Source of the DNA: CAUUCF01 sp045580225
GTDB taxonomy: Bacteria; Pseudomonadota; Gammaproteobacteria; UBA9339
NCBI GenBank assembly: GCA_045580225.1
Contig: JAZNNJ010000010.1
Coordinates: 1 to 42,376, forward strand
Reading direction: 5' to 3'
Length of the DNA stretch: 42,376 nt
In this document: piece by piece, positions 25,035-33,198 of the stretch
Layout of the letters: every line of letters starts with the position of its first letter
Numbering within the stretch: position 1 is the first letter of the stretch
Position numbers and translations under genes: made by a program
Notes under the pieces: model-generated
What the model was told of the DNA's origin: nothing
Database searches by the model: none
The model's input: only the letters and a program-made list of their open reading frames with translations

Positions 25035-25942
25035 AATAACTCTAATTTATGCAACTGCATCTTTACGGTATCTTGCAATAACTGACTACCAAATGGACCG
25101 AGCTTTACCTTAAAAAAACCCTCCTCACTTTCCACACTTACTTTAACTTCTGGAAATAAAGCGCTCAAACGTTGTTTTAATTGCTCAGCATTACTTTCCA
25201 CTCTGAAACTTCCAACTTGAAATACACCTAATGTTCTCCTATTTCCTTCATTCACTTTAACAACCCTATTTGATAAAATATCATCTGAACTCAGCTCAAG
25301 CATTTTATTTAAGCTTTCTGATTTATTTCCCTTATTTACTGACTCAACTGATTGTTCTTCTTTGATGTTTCCGCAGTCTCCTGCCTGATATTTAATTTTA
25401 CTTTCTCGTTGAATAACTTGTCCTGTCAACCAACTTTTTGCATCAATACCACGAACCCGTACATCAACAACGCCTTCCTCTTCAAACCCTAAAGCTACCG
25501 CTGCAGCATAAGATAGATCAATCAAACGCCCTTTTACAAAAGGACCACGATCATTAACCCTAACAATAACTGAACGATTATTTTTTAAATTAATTACTTC
25601 CACAAAACACGGCAAAGGTAATTCTGGACTAGCTGCCGTAAATTTGTATAAATTAAAAATCTCTTGAGTAGCTGTTTGTTTACCATGGAATTTACTACCA
25701 TACCAAGAAGCTTTTCCCGTTTTGTCGTATCCTATATGTGTACTTAATACCTTATATTTTGTTTTACCAATTTGATAATCTCGCCTACCATATGGATGAT
25801 AGGCCTCGACCTTAGGAACCACTCTTATTGTTTTTTTAGTTTTATCACCAGCTTCATCCTTCTGCTCAAAAACAACACACCCGTTAATCAACAAAAAGAT
25901 TAATCCAATGTTCCAAACTACATTAATTAAGTTCCTGTTCAT
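25031..25942 (-). CDS. rlpA: RlpA-family septal lipoprotein with SPOR domain, catalytic His replaced
   Basis: RlpA proteins bind denuded glycan at the septum and, in some species, cut it as lytic transglycosylases. The 303 residues have a lipoprotein signal with lipobox LINGC near residue 22, a double-psi beta-barrel (about 75-170; GKASWYGSKFHGKQTA, VRVNDRGPFVKGRLIDLSYA) and a C-terminal SPOR domain (about 235-303; GVFQVGSFRVESNAEQLKQR). The catalytic Asp is kept (Asp131), but the catalytic His 26 residues before it, in the usual AAHKTLPLP, is Ser105 here (TAASPELPLP). The pocket is therefore probably not catalytic, leaving a glycan-binding role through SPOR. The start is the ATG at 25942, inside the end of guaC. 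Confidence 0.93.
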   Translation of the reverse strand: MNRNLINVVWNIGLIFLLINGCVVFEQKDEAGDKTKKTIRVVPKVEAYHPYGRRDYQIGKTKYKVLSTHIGYDKTGKASWYGSKFHGKQTATQEIFNLYKFTAASPELPLPCFVEVINLKNNRSVIVRVNDRGPFVKGRLIDLSYAAAVALGFEEEGVVDVRVRGIDAKSWLTGQVIQRESKIKYQAGDCGNIKEEQSVESVNKGNKSESLNKMLELSSDDILSNRVVKVNEGNRRTLGVFQVGSFRVESNAEQLKQRLSALFPEVKVSVESEEGFFKVKLGPFGSQLLQDTVKMQLHKLELL

Positions 25943-26969
25943 CAAAAATATTATTCAATTGCCGACGAGTTTGAATAAAAGTAACGCATCTAGATAATTC
26001 CTTTAATCTCTTAGCTCCCACATAGGTACAAGCTGAACGTAAACCACCCAATATATCCAATATATTATTTTCTACTGCACCTCGATAAAGAACTTTAACA
26101 CATTTTCCTTCACTAGCTCTATACTCAGCTACTTTTCCAGAATATTTAACCATCGCCTCAGTAGAAGACATTCCATAAAAATGCTTATACCGCTGACCAT
26201 CCTCGGTATAAATTTCCCCTGAACATTCTTGGTAACCAGCCAACATACCACCAAGCATTACAAAATCAGCCCCAGCCGCAAAAGCTTTTGCTAAATCTCC
26301 AGGCACAACACAACCACCATCGCCACAAATAAATCCACCTACACTATGAGCTGCATTAGCACATTCAATAATTGCCGACAATTGTGGATATCCAACTCCA
26401 GTTTTCTTACGAGTTAAACAAACTGAACCAGGACCAATACCAATTTTAACAATATCTGCACCGGACACTAACAACTCTTCAGTCATTTCTGCCGTAACAA
26501 CATTCCCAGCCATGATTACCTTATCCGGAAATGTTTTTCTAACCTCTCGCAAAATCTCCACAAAATGTTGTGTATAACCATTAGCAACATCTAAACAAAT
26601 TAAATCTCCTTTCGTAACTTCAATAATTTTTTTTAAACGATCCAAGTCTTTGTCACTAATACCTGCAGTAACAAAAACATTATCCATCAAATTTGGATTG
26701 TTATTTAAAGCATCTTGCCAATTTTCTACACTTTCGAATTTATTAACTGCCGTTAATAAACCGTGTTTTTGCAACGCATTAGCCATTGCAAAGGTACCAA
26801 CGTGGTCCATGTTTGAAGCAATAATTGGAATTCCTTCCCAAACTTTTTTCGCATGTAAAAAACGATATTGTCGTTTTAATTCTACTTCAGAACGAGAATT
26901 CAACGTACTACGTTTAGGACGAATTAAAACGTCAGAAAAATCCAATTTTAGCCCTTCTTCTATATGCAT
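25923..26969 (-). CDS. guaC: GMP reductase
   Basis: NADPH-dependent reduction of GMP to IMP, linking guanine and adenine nucleotide pools. The 348 residues match E. coli GuaC (347). Visible are LKLDFSDVLIRPKRSTLNSR at the start, IPIIASNMDHVGTFAMA, VKIGIGPGSVCLTRKKTGVG with the catalytic Cys, FICGDGGCVVPGDLAKAFAA, MLGGMLAGYQECSGE and FYGMSSTEAM. It lacks the CBS domains of IMP dehydrogenase, which excludes GuaB. It lies ten bases after dapD in the same operon and overlaps rlpA at its end. Confidence 0.97.
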   Translation of the reverse strand: MHIEEGLKLDFSDVLIRPKRSTLNSRSEVELKRQYRFLHAKKVWEGIPIIASNMDHVGTFAMANALQKHGLLTAVNKFESVENWQDALNNNPNLMDNVFVTAGISDKDLDRLKKIIEVTKGDLICLDVANGYTQHFVEILREVRKTFPDKVIMAGNVVTAEMTEELLVSGADIVKIGIGPGSVCLTRKKTGVGYPQLSAIIECANAAHSVGGFICGDGGCVVPGDLAKAFAAGADFVMLGGMLAGYQECSGEIYTEDGQRYKHFYGMSSTEAMVKYSGKVAEYRASEGKCVKVLYRGAVENNILDILGGLRSACTYVGAKRLKELSRCVTFIQTRRQLNNIFDEQELN

Positions 26970-26979
26970 ATTTCCCTCT

Positions 26980-27717
26980 TTATCGTAATTTATTTTCTAA
27001 TTCAACCGATTTCGTTGTTTTTTGATCTTTATACTTTATAATCACAGGACAATAAATTTGCACTCCTGCTTCTCCTAAGGGTCTACTTCCAGAAACAACC
27101 ACAGCACCAGTAGGAATTTCCCAAACCTCACCTTGTTTAATTAACCATTTATGGTTAACCGCGTCATAAATTTTGACACTGTTATTTAGAACCACTCCAC
27201 TGCCTAACACTGCCCCCTGCCTAACAACTACCCCATCATAAATACCACAATTTCCGCCTACGAACACATCATCTTCAATAATCACCGGTAATGCACCTAT
27301 TGGTTCTAATACTCCACCAATTTGCACCCCCGCTGAAAGATGAACTTTCTTACCAATTTGCGCACACGAACCCACCAAAACATGCGAATCAATCATAGTA
27401 CCTTCATCAACAAAAGCTCCAATATTTACAAAACTAGGCGGCATAATAATTACACCATTAGCAATGTAACAACCGTTTCGTAAAGAAGTACCTCCAGGCA
27501 CCAAGCGAATTTTGGAATTTAAAGAAAAACACTTAGCAGACAGAGCTTCTTTATCAAAAAAAAGCCCTCCACACCAGTCTTTTTCTACCAATTCACCTTC
27601 TTTAAATAATTGCAAAATCTGTTCCTTCACTTCCTTATGAACTATCCATTCATTATTAACTTTCTCTGCTATTCGCACCTTACCACTATTTAAACCATCT
27701 AAAAATTCCTTGTTCAT
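26980..27717 (-). CDS. dapD: Tetrahydrodipicolinate N-succinyltransferase DapD
   Basis: Succinylates tetrahydrodipicolinate on the way to meso-diaminopimelate and lysine. The core is a left-handed beta-helix of hexapeptide repeats: IANGVIIMPPSFVNIGAFVD, MIDSHVLVGSCAQIGKKVHL, SAGVQIGGVLEPIGALPVII and EDDVFVGGNCGIYDGVVV. The 245 residues are about 29 fewer than E. coli DapD (274); the match begins at residue 2 to 5 with FLDGLNSGKVRIAEK, so most of the N-terminal helical domain is absent. The start at 27717 overlaps the dapA stop (ATGA), which makes a longer start unlikely. The mix of DapD and peptidoglycan genes shows that the succinylase route is used. Confidence 0.95.
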   Translation of the reverse strand: MNKEFLDGLNSGKVRIAEKVNNEWIVHKEVKEQILQLFKEGELVEKDWCGGLFFDKEALSAKCFSLNSKIRLVPGGTSLRNGCYIANGVIIMPPSFVNIGAFVDEGTMIDSHVLVGSCAQIGKKVHLSAGVQIGGVLEPIGALPVIIEDDVFVGGNCGIYDGVVVRQGAVLGSGVVLNNSVKIYDAVNHKWLIKQGEVWEIPTGAVVVSGSRPLGEAGVQIYCPVIIKYKDQKTTKSVELENKLR

Positions 27718-28592
27718 TGAATCTCCTCAAAATTCTTGATGATTTGAGCAACTAAAGTTTCTTCAGCAGCCACCATCGGCAAACGATAAATATTTTTTAG
27801 CAACCCTAATTTCGCCATAGCCCCCTTAATTGGCTGGGGGTTCGTATCTTTAAAACAATTAACAAATAAACTTCTCATTCGGTAATGAAGCTTACGCGCT
27901 TGCTTAAAATCATCAGCTAAACAAAACTGTGTTAACAATTTCATTTGTTTAGGAACTAAATTAGCTACCGTACTAATTACCCCCTTAGCACCCATAGACA
28001 TTAGAGGCAACGTATCATCATCATTTCCTGACAAAACCACAAAATCCTTAGGAGCTTTCTCTATAATTTCCCCTATTTGCCCATAATTTGAAGACGCTTC
28101 TTTTATCCCTATAATATTGTGATACTGCATCACCAATCGTAATATCGTATCAACATTAATACTTATCCCCGTCCTTCCTGGAATATTGTACAATATGATA
28201 CTTTTCTTTGTCGCATCTGCTATAGCTTTATAATGCAATAATAAACCACGTTGATTAGGTTTATTATAATAGGGTACGACTACCAAATAACCGAAATAAT
28301 CTGCTATTGCCTCAAAACTCTTGATATTATCTAAAACCTGTTGAGTACAATTAGCACCCACGCCTACTAGCACTGGCACATCACCAGCCTCTTCTAACGT
28401 AATCTCAATTAACCGTACTTTCTCACTTAAACTTAAACAAGCAACCTCGGCAGTTGTACCCAAAGCTACCAGAAAATCAACCCCCGATTCAACTTGGCGC
28501 TTTACCAAAATACGATAATTATCATAATCAACTGAACAACTATTAGAAAACGGAGTAACTAAAGCCGTACCACATCCAATAATTTTATTCAT
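27714..28592 (-). CDS. dapA: 4-hydroxy-tetrahydrodipicolinate synthase DapA
   Basis: First committed step of the diaminopimelate/lysine pathway, condensing pyruvate with aspartate semialdehyde. The 292 residues match E. coli (292). The TIM-barrel motifs are GTALVTPFSN at the start, VALGTTAEVACLSLSEK (the usual GTTGE is GTTAE), YNIPGRTGI with the catalytic Tyr, and IIGIKEASSNYGQIG with the Schiff-base Lys. VLSGNDDDTLPLMSMGAKG follows. It sits between the BamC-like lipoprotein, whose stop is seven bases upstream, and dapD, which it overlaps. Confidence 0.98.
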   Translation of the reverse strand: MNKIIGCGTALVTPFSNSCSVDYDNYRILVKRQVESGVDFLVALGTTAEVACLSLSEKVRLIEITLEEAGDVPVLVGVGANCTQQVLDNIKSFEAIADYFGYLVVVPYYNKPNQRGLLLHYKAIADATKKSIILYNIPGRTGISINVDTILRLVMQYHNIIGIKEASSNYGQIGEIIEKAPKDFVVLSGNDDDTLPLMSMGAKGVISTVANLVPKQMKLLTQFCLADDFKQARKLHYRMRSLFVNCFKDTNPQPIKGAMAKLGLLKNIYRLPMVAAEETLVAQIIKNFEEIQ

Positions 28593-28599
28593 AAATAAT

Positions 28600-28776
28600 T
28601 TACCTATTCAATTTTGGCACAGGATAATCATTTCCTGCTAAATCCCCACCTATCTCGCTTGGCACATTCAGTGATCTCCCAAGTTCAGGAGCATTTTTAT
28701 AATCGATAGGCATAGAACAACCTACAATTAAGCCAACACCTATCACTAACAGACAAAGAGACCCAATTTTATTCAT
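28600..28776 (-). CDS. Small lipoprotein resembling the N-terminal segment of BamC
   Basis: A 58-residue protein: signal MNKIGSLCLLVIGVGLIVGC with lipobox LIVGC, then only 38 residues (IDYKNAPELGRSLNVPSEIG and NDYPVPKLNR). The pattern Y-x-x-APEL-x-x-x-LxVP-x-x-I ... DYPVP is that of the unstructured N-terminus of BamC (NlpB), which in E. coli lies along BamD and is followed by two folded domains that are missing here. In E. coli bamC directly follows dapA; here the lipoprotein directly precedes dapA. It may be a reduced BamC, or another small lipoprotein with a similar Pro-rich tail. The ATG is backed by a promoter at 28817-28844, but a GGAG one base before it is too close for a good Shine-Dalgarno. 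Confidence 0.75.
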   Translation of the reverse strand: MNKIGSLCLLVIGVGLIVGCSMPIDYKNAPELGRSLNVPSEIGGDLAGNDYPVPKLNR

Positions 28777-28816
28777 ACTCCACTATCTTATTCGCAAACC
28801 AAATCCTCCTTTTTTG

Positions 28817-28844
28817 ATTATAAGTTAACCCCAATATTTTGCAA
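28817..28844 (-). promoter_or_regulatory. Promoter of the lipoprotein-dapA-dapD-guaC-rlpA-radA-glf run
   Basis: On the minus strand TTGCAA (28844-28839), 16 bases, a perfect TATAAT (28822-28817), 40 bases before the lipoprotein start. It is divergent from the tRNA gene. Every gene after it down to glf is overlapping or within 12 bases of the next. Confidence 0.6.
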
Positions 28845-28911
28845 GAGAAAAGTAAACCTCACAAATTAAACCTTGACATTTCAGTAAAATAGTGTTTTTC
28901 TAACTTTGTTA

Positions 28912-28988
28912 GTCCCCATCGTCTAGCAGGCTTAGGACATCGCCCTTTCACGGCGGTAACATGGGTTCGAATCCCGTTGGGGACGCCA
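28912..28988 (+). tRNA. tRNA-Glu (UUC)
   Basis: A 77-base gene with CCA encoded. The acceptor arm GTCCCCA pairs with TGGGGAC, then discriminator G and CCA. The anticodon arm is CGCC-CTTTCAC-GGCG with anticodon TTC, and the T arm is centred on GGTTCGAATCC. It closely resembles other bacterial tRNA-Glu genes. TTGACA at 28873-28878 may be its -35; no good -10 follows at the right distance. A phage remnant begins about 100 bases downstream. Confidence 0.98.
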
Positions 28989-29087
28989 ATATTCTTGGAG
29001 AATGTGTATTTTAATAGGCAGTTTATAGAAAAGAATCCGCAATCATTAACGAAAAAAATCCAAGTATTTTGATTTATAATCTTTGCC

Positions 29088-29389
29088 GATGGAAATCGAC
29101 CGAAGCGAGTTGATTTAGTTGAATCGACAAAAGAAACAAGACAGCTTGCATCTTTAATGTCCACCTACTGTGACAAGAGCAACGCCGTTATCGGTTTAAA
29201 CTTGAACCATGCTGTAATCCATTAATTTGGATAACAAGTAGGACGAAAAAAGCCGTCTCAATTCCTGCAAGACCTTATCTGCGGTTGACTGATGATGATT
29301 TTGAAGAAATTCAAGAAATTATTGAGGAGTTTTTTTCAATAAAATTTTTGCTGAAAAATTTGGATAACAGATGCAATAGAAAGGAGTAA
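29088..29389 (+). pseudogene. Broken phage virion-morphogenesis (Mu gpG / tail-completion) gene
   Basis: Two frames together give a recognisable C-terminal half of the phage virion morphogenesis family (Mu gpG, P2 tail completion S). Frame one encodes ETRQLASLMSTYCDKS, then SNAVIGLNLNHAVIH, a TAA at 29223-29225, and FG. Intact relatives read AxIHQFGG at this point, so the TAA is best explained as a CAA-to-TAA change. The other frame resumes at about 29235 with SRTKKAVSIPARPYLRLTDD and DFEEIQEIIEEFF, the IPARPxLGLxxxD signature that ends these proteins, and stops at 29387-29389. One nonsense and one frameshift lesion are thus visible. The N-terminal part before 29088 is not recognisable. It marks a decayed prophage beside tRNA-Glu. 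Confidence 0.72.
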
Positions 29390-30133
29390 TAAATGTACAA
29401 ATTTGCGTTTAATTCTGAAATTATTACTCAACATCATAGTTTTGCAACTAATTATTTAGATATAACTATAACTTAAGAAGAGATATTGTTAAATTTCTTA
29501 CCTATAAAAATATAAATGCGTCGAAGATTTTAAGGAATATTACTCGCAATATATTAACATCTTCCACAAATAACGTTTTGTTAATCCATACAATCCTGAC
29601 ATGAAAATTATGAAATTCTAACTGCTATTAAGACCAATATACCAATTTGATATGGCTATAAATTTTGATAACCCATCAAATTTCATAAATATAGATTTGC
29701 CTTGAAAGAGAAGCAAAACTTTTGACGTTTATGGAAAATTTCAAGTTAGAGAAGAACTATTCCCTTCTGATTATAGCTAAAACGATACGAAATAAAACTG
29801 AAAAATATCGGAATATATTGTGGAATGCCACAAAACATTTAACCTAAACCTAAAGGGTATCACAAAGAGACATTAATAATAAATATTGTTATATTTCTAT
29901 AGAACTGCAAATTACAAATGAATTATTACAAAATATGCGACAACACATGGACAAAACTATTATGCCTTAGTTACATGAGTACATGACATATTCGCTAACA
30001 TTAAGACAATAATTTTTGTACATGAATTGATCAAGATTTTTAGTAAAAGCAGTTTTCACATTTAATAAATTATTAGACAATTTTAATAAAACGTAGTAAA
30101 GTGCGCTCATTTATAAAATGTAGGGTATATATT
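29390..30133. other. About 740 bases without a recognisable gene, likely decayed phage or spacer DNA
   Basis: No frame on either strand gives a credible protein. The best pieces are a 27-codon frame at 29393-29476 (MYKFAFNSEIITQHHSFATN...) with AAAGGAG upstream, placed as the next gene after the phage remnant would be, and a frame of about 48 codons ending at 29847 (LLTFMENFKLEKNYSLLIIA...) that I do not recognise. Both are too short and unsupported to call. The composition is as AT-rich as the rest. I find no tRNA-Glu repeat that could serve as the other attachment site by eye, and no obvious RNA gene. Confidence 0.5.
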
Positions 30134-31384
30134 ATGAAAACAAGAACACACTCGTGGATAGTAGTATTGACTACTTCTCTGTTTTTCTTTTATTCATTCA
30201 TACAAATGAATATGTTTAACTCGATCAATGAAAGCTTAGCGAAAGAATTTGCCTTCTCAGCAAAGCAAATTAGTCAATTATTTTCAAGTTATTTTTGGGG
30301 GAATTTATTTCTCGTTTTTCCTGTGGGAATTATTTTGGATCGATTTTCTCCCAAAAAACTAGTAATTACTTCGTTTTTATCTACGGTTGTTTTAACTTAC
30401 TGTTTTTCTATAGCTCATAATTTCCAATTTTTATGGTTAATTCGCTTGTTAATTGGAATATGTAGCGCTTCTTGTTTTTTAAGCGCCGTAAAAGTAACCT
30501 CCTTATGGTTCGAACCTAAAAATACCGGATTTGTAATCTCAGCATTCATTGCTCTGGCTACTTTAGGAGGAGTAATTGCTCAAACTCCACTCAGCCTATT
30601 GACCATTAAGATGGGATGGCGTACAGCTATGCAGCTAGTTGCGTTATTTGGTTTTATTTTAGTATTACTGCAACTTTTCTTAGTTGAAGATAAAAAAACA
30701 GAAAAAGATAGTACTTCAGAACTGAAACAATCATTCTTTACTTCGTTAAAAATGGTTTTAGTTAACCCACAAAATTGGTTAGCAGGCTCTTTTGTTAGTT
30801 TACTAAATTTTCCAATTTATATTTTCGGCGGATCTTGGGGCGTTCCCTTTTTAAGGCAAGTTCATAATTTTTCAATAGAGCAAGCCACTTTAACAACAAG
30901 CATGATATTTATTGGCATGATCGTAGGTTCGCCATTTGCCGGTTATTATTCTGACAAAAAACAATCTCGAAAACAACCAATGTTAATTGGTGCTTTTTGC
31001 GCTATTGTGATTTTAGCCTTGATTATGTATTTACCGGAGTATTCTTTTTTTACTGGAGCATTCTTATTTTTAATATTTGGCTTCATTATTGGATTCCAAG
31101 TAGTAGGTTATCCAGTAATTACTGAGAGTAATCATGCCACAGTTGCAGCCACTGCATCTAGTATTGGTTCAATTTTAATTGTTGGAGCAGGCATTTTAGT
31201 TTCTTGTTTTGGCAAATTACTGGATTTAGGCGGAAATAAAGTTGTTAATGGCGAAATTATCTACAGCAGCAGTGATTTTTTAAGAGCAAATTGGTTTGTT
31301 ATGATAGGAGTAATAATTGCTTTAGTTGCTGCTTTATTAGTTAAAGAAACTTTTGGAGGTTCATACCTAAAAAATGCCAAGTAG
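30134..31384 (+). CDS. Major facilitator superfamily transporter
   Basis: A 12-helix secondary transporter of the inner membrane. The start at 30134 has TAGGG upstream and gives 416 residues with the first helix at about 10-30; a GTG at 30101 would add 11 residues without a clear ribosome site. The helix 2-3 loop carries the family signature GIILDRFSPKK. The two six-helix halves are joined by a charged loop (EDKKTEKDSTSELKQ, about residues 185-200), and the second half repeats the pattern at GYYSDKKQSRKQ. Substrate is not evident; the overall look is of the anion/organic-acid type MFS proteins common in intracellular gammaproteobacteria. It overlaps yqgF by 11 bases. Confidence 0.9.
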   Translation: MKTRTHSWIVVLTTSLFFFYSFIQMNMFNSINESLAKEFAFSAKQISQLFSSYFWGNLFLVFPVGIILDRFSPKKLVITSFLSTVVLTYCFSIAHNFQFLWLIRLLIGICSASCFLSAVKVTSLWFEPKNTGFVISAFIALATLGGVIAQTPLSLLTIKMGWRTAMQLVALFGFILVLLQLFLVEDKKTEKDSTSELKQSFFTSLKMVLVNPQNWLAGSFVSLLNFPIYIFGGSWGVPFLRQVHNFSIEQATLTTSMIFIGMIVGSPFAGYYSDKKQSRKQPMLIGAFCAIVILALIMYLPEYSFFTGAFLFLIFGFIIGFQVVGYPVITESNHATVAATASSIGSILIVGAGILVSCFGKLLDLGGNKVVNGEIIYSSSDFLRANWFVMIGVIIALVAALLVKETFGGSYLKNAK

Positions 31385-31802
31385 TTTTTTTATAGGTTTA
31401 GATTTTGGCACTAAAAAGGTCGGTGTAGCAATTGGCCAGCTAATTACAAAAACTTCTACAGCATTACCAATCATTTATTATCGTAGTGCTGTAGAGTTGT
31501 GGAAGCAATTAGATATTTTAGTAAATACTTGGTCTCCCAAAGGTTTAGTAGTTGGGATTCCTTATCGCTTAGACGGTTCTCAGTCTACAATTACCCCAAA
31601 TACTTTAGCTTTTTTTGAACAACTAAAAAAACATTTTACTATTCCGGTTTATTGCAGCGATGAAGCTCTTACTAGCTTAACAGCCAGAAATTATTTAAAA
31701 TCTAAATACCCTAATAAAAAAATAACAAAAATAGATAGTTATGCAGCTTGTTTAATTTTAGAAGGTTGGTTAAATCAAAATGCGCTTTTGGATTCTGCTT
31801 AG
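31374..31802 (+). CDS. yqgF: YqgF/RuvX, putative pre-16S rRNA nuclease
   Basis: RNase H-fold nuclease implicated in 5' maturation of 16S rRNA and also described as a Holliday-junction resolvase homologue. The 142 residues compare with 138 in E. coli. The three acidic positions are visible: Asp in GLDFGTKKVGVAIG, Glu in CSDEALTSLTARNYL, and Asp in KIDSYAACLILEGWL. Its ATG is within the last codons of the transporter gene, and bepA begins 23 bases before its stop, so three genes are tightly packed. In many gammaproteobacteria yqgF sits next to yqgE, which is not seen here. Confidence 0.95.
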   Translation: MPSSFFIGLDFGTKKVGVAIGQLITKTSTALPIIYYRSAVELWKQLDILVNTWSPKGLVVGIPYRLDGSQSTITPNTLAFFEQLKKHFTIPVYCSDEALTSLTARNYLKSKYPNKKITKIDSYAACLILEGWLNQNALLDSA

Positions 31803-33147
31803 TATAATTTTTTTTCCGATTTTTGCTTTAGGAAATGAAGATTATGTACCAATTATTTTACCGGAAGAAAAAAAACAAGGAGAAGAACTCTTACAACTGT
31901 TATCAAAAGAATGTACATTTCTTAATGATTTTGCTGTTGAAGAATATGTAACTAATTTAATTGGCCGTCTATCTAAAAATACGAAACTAGCTAACTATCA
32001 CGGCATATATTTAATTATTAAAGATAATACTCTTAATGCTTTTGCCGGGCCAGCTGGCATTATTGGAATTAACACTGGTACTTTTCAAATATGCCAACAT
32101 GAAGGTGAATTAGCAGCAATCCTTGCCCATGAAATAGCTCATATTACTCAAAATCATCTTCAACAACTAGCTAACCGAGCGAGAGCTGATACTTTTACTA
32201 CTGCTTTGGGATTAATTTTAGGTTCCATACTCACTACCATTGACCCAGAATTAGCTTTAGGCGCCACTTACAGCAGCTTAGGGAGTATCGCTTATCAACA
32301 ATTAAGTTATTCTAGAATTCATGAAAAAGAAGCAGACCAAATAGGATTAAAGATTTTATTTTCTGCTAGCTTTGATCCTATCTGGATGCCTAAAGCATTT
32401 GAAAAATTTCAAACAGCATCCTTAATTTATAAAGAAACTTATCCCAAATGGCTTTCCACTCACCCTTTAAATGCAGAAAGAATTAGTTATACTTACAATC
32501 AAGCGCTTAATTATCCACCAAAACGTTATAAAAAGGACTTTACTTATAATCTAATTCGTGCTCGATTAGCTTATTTACAAAACTCACCTATCCACAACAA
32601 TTCTGAAGAAGAAAATCTTATAGAAAAAACTTATTACAATCTCCTAAAAAATTTAAACAATCCTTCGAAAAATTTTCTAACACAATTAAAATTACTAAAG
32701 AAATTTTTTCCAAAACACTATCTCATATCGCTATTGGAAGCCGAATATTACTTTCGTACTCAACAAATAGACACTGCTTTATCCATATTAGGAAAAGCAT
32801 ATCAAATAGACCCTTTAAATTTAGCAATAATTTTAAAATATACGGAATTCCTTAATCACGCTAAACAACTTGAAAAAAGCCAAGAAATTTTACGTAGCAC
32901 TTACTTAAGGACTAATCGTCTAGAATTATTAGAAAACTTGGCAAAAGTATATAATTTAAAAGGGCAAAAAATTAATAGTTACCTCACCCAAATTACAATT
33001 TATGAAAAAAAGCACCAAAAGAAAAAAGCATTAATTCTAGTTAATCATCTTTTACAAAAACAAATCAATTTACAACCAGAACAACTATCAAAATTAAAAA
33101 TCAAACAACAAGAATTAAAAAAAGAACTTCAGCAAAATAAACTATAA
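31780..33147 (+). CDS. bepA: Periplasmic M48 metalloprotease / chaperone BepA
   Basis: Zinc protease with TPR repeats that helps assemble or degrade outer-membrane proteins such as LptD at the BAM complex. Residues 1-18 form a signal peptide (MRFWILLSIIFFPIFALG). The protease domain (about 30-250) has LNAFAGPAGIIGINTGTF, the zinc motif HEIAH (His117 and His121) and the third-ligand region SRIHEKEADQIG. Tetratricopeptide-like helices fill about residues 280-450. The length of 455 is close to E. coli BepA (487). With LpxB, YidC and the BamC-like lipoprotein it suggests an intact outer-membrane assembly system. It overlaps yqgF upstream and is followed by a 51-base gap. Confidence 0.93.
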   Translation: MRFWILLSIIFFPIFALGNEDYVPIILPEEKKQGEELLQLLSKECTFLNDFAVEEYVTNLIGRLSKNTKLANYHGIYLIIKDNTLNAFAGPAGIIGINTGTFQICQHEGELAAILAHEIAHITQNHLQQLANRARADTFTTALGLILGSILTTIDPELALGATYSSLGSIAYQQLSYSRIHEKEADQIGLKILFSASFDPIWMPKAFEKFQTASLIYKETYPKWLSTHPLNAERISYTYNQALNYPPKRYKKDFTYNLIRARLAYLQNSPIHNNSEEENLIEKTYYNLLKNLNNPSKNFLTQLKLLKKFFPKHYLISLLEAEYYFRTQQIDTALSILGKAYQIDPLNLAIILKYTEFLNHAKQLEKSQEILRSTYLRTNRLELLENLAKVYNLKGQKINSYLTQITIYEKKHQKKKALILVNHLLQKQINLQPEQLSKLKIKQQELKKELQQNKL

Positions 33148-33163
33148 AAATTAGCATTTTTAT
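33144..33163 (+). terminator. Weak AT hairpin after bepA
   Basis: ATAAAAA, a six-base loop, TTTTTAT. It begins at the bepA stop codon and has no G:C pairs, so termination would be weak; the glycosyltransferase downstream may be read through. Confidence 0.25.
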
Positions 33164-33198
33164 GTTAGATTTAAATAAGATCAAGTAAAATAAATAGT

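Noticed and set aside
28804..28811. AAGGAGGA on the minus strand upstream of the lipoprotein, a near-perfect Shine-Dalgarno
   Set aside because: No start codon at a usable distance opens more than four codons, and the lipoprotein ATG is 27 bases away. It may be chance in a purine-rich leader.
28859..29164. A 101-codon frame on the minus strand across the tRNA
   Set aside because: It contains NGIRTHVTAVKGRCPK, the well-known false protein produced by reading a tRNA-Glu backwards. The tRNA is real and the rest of the frame is opposite the phage remnant.
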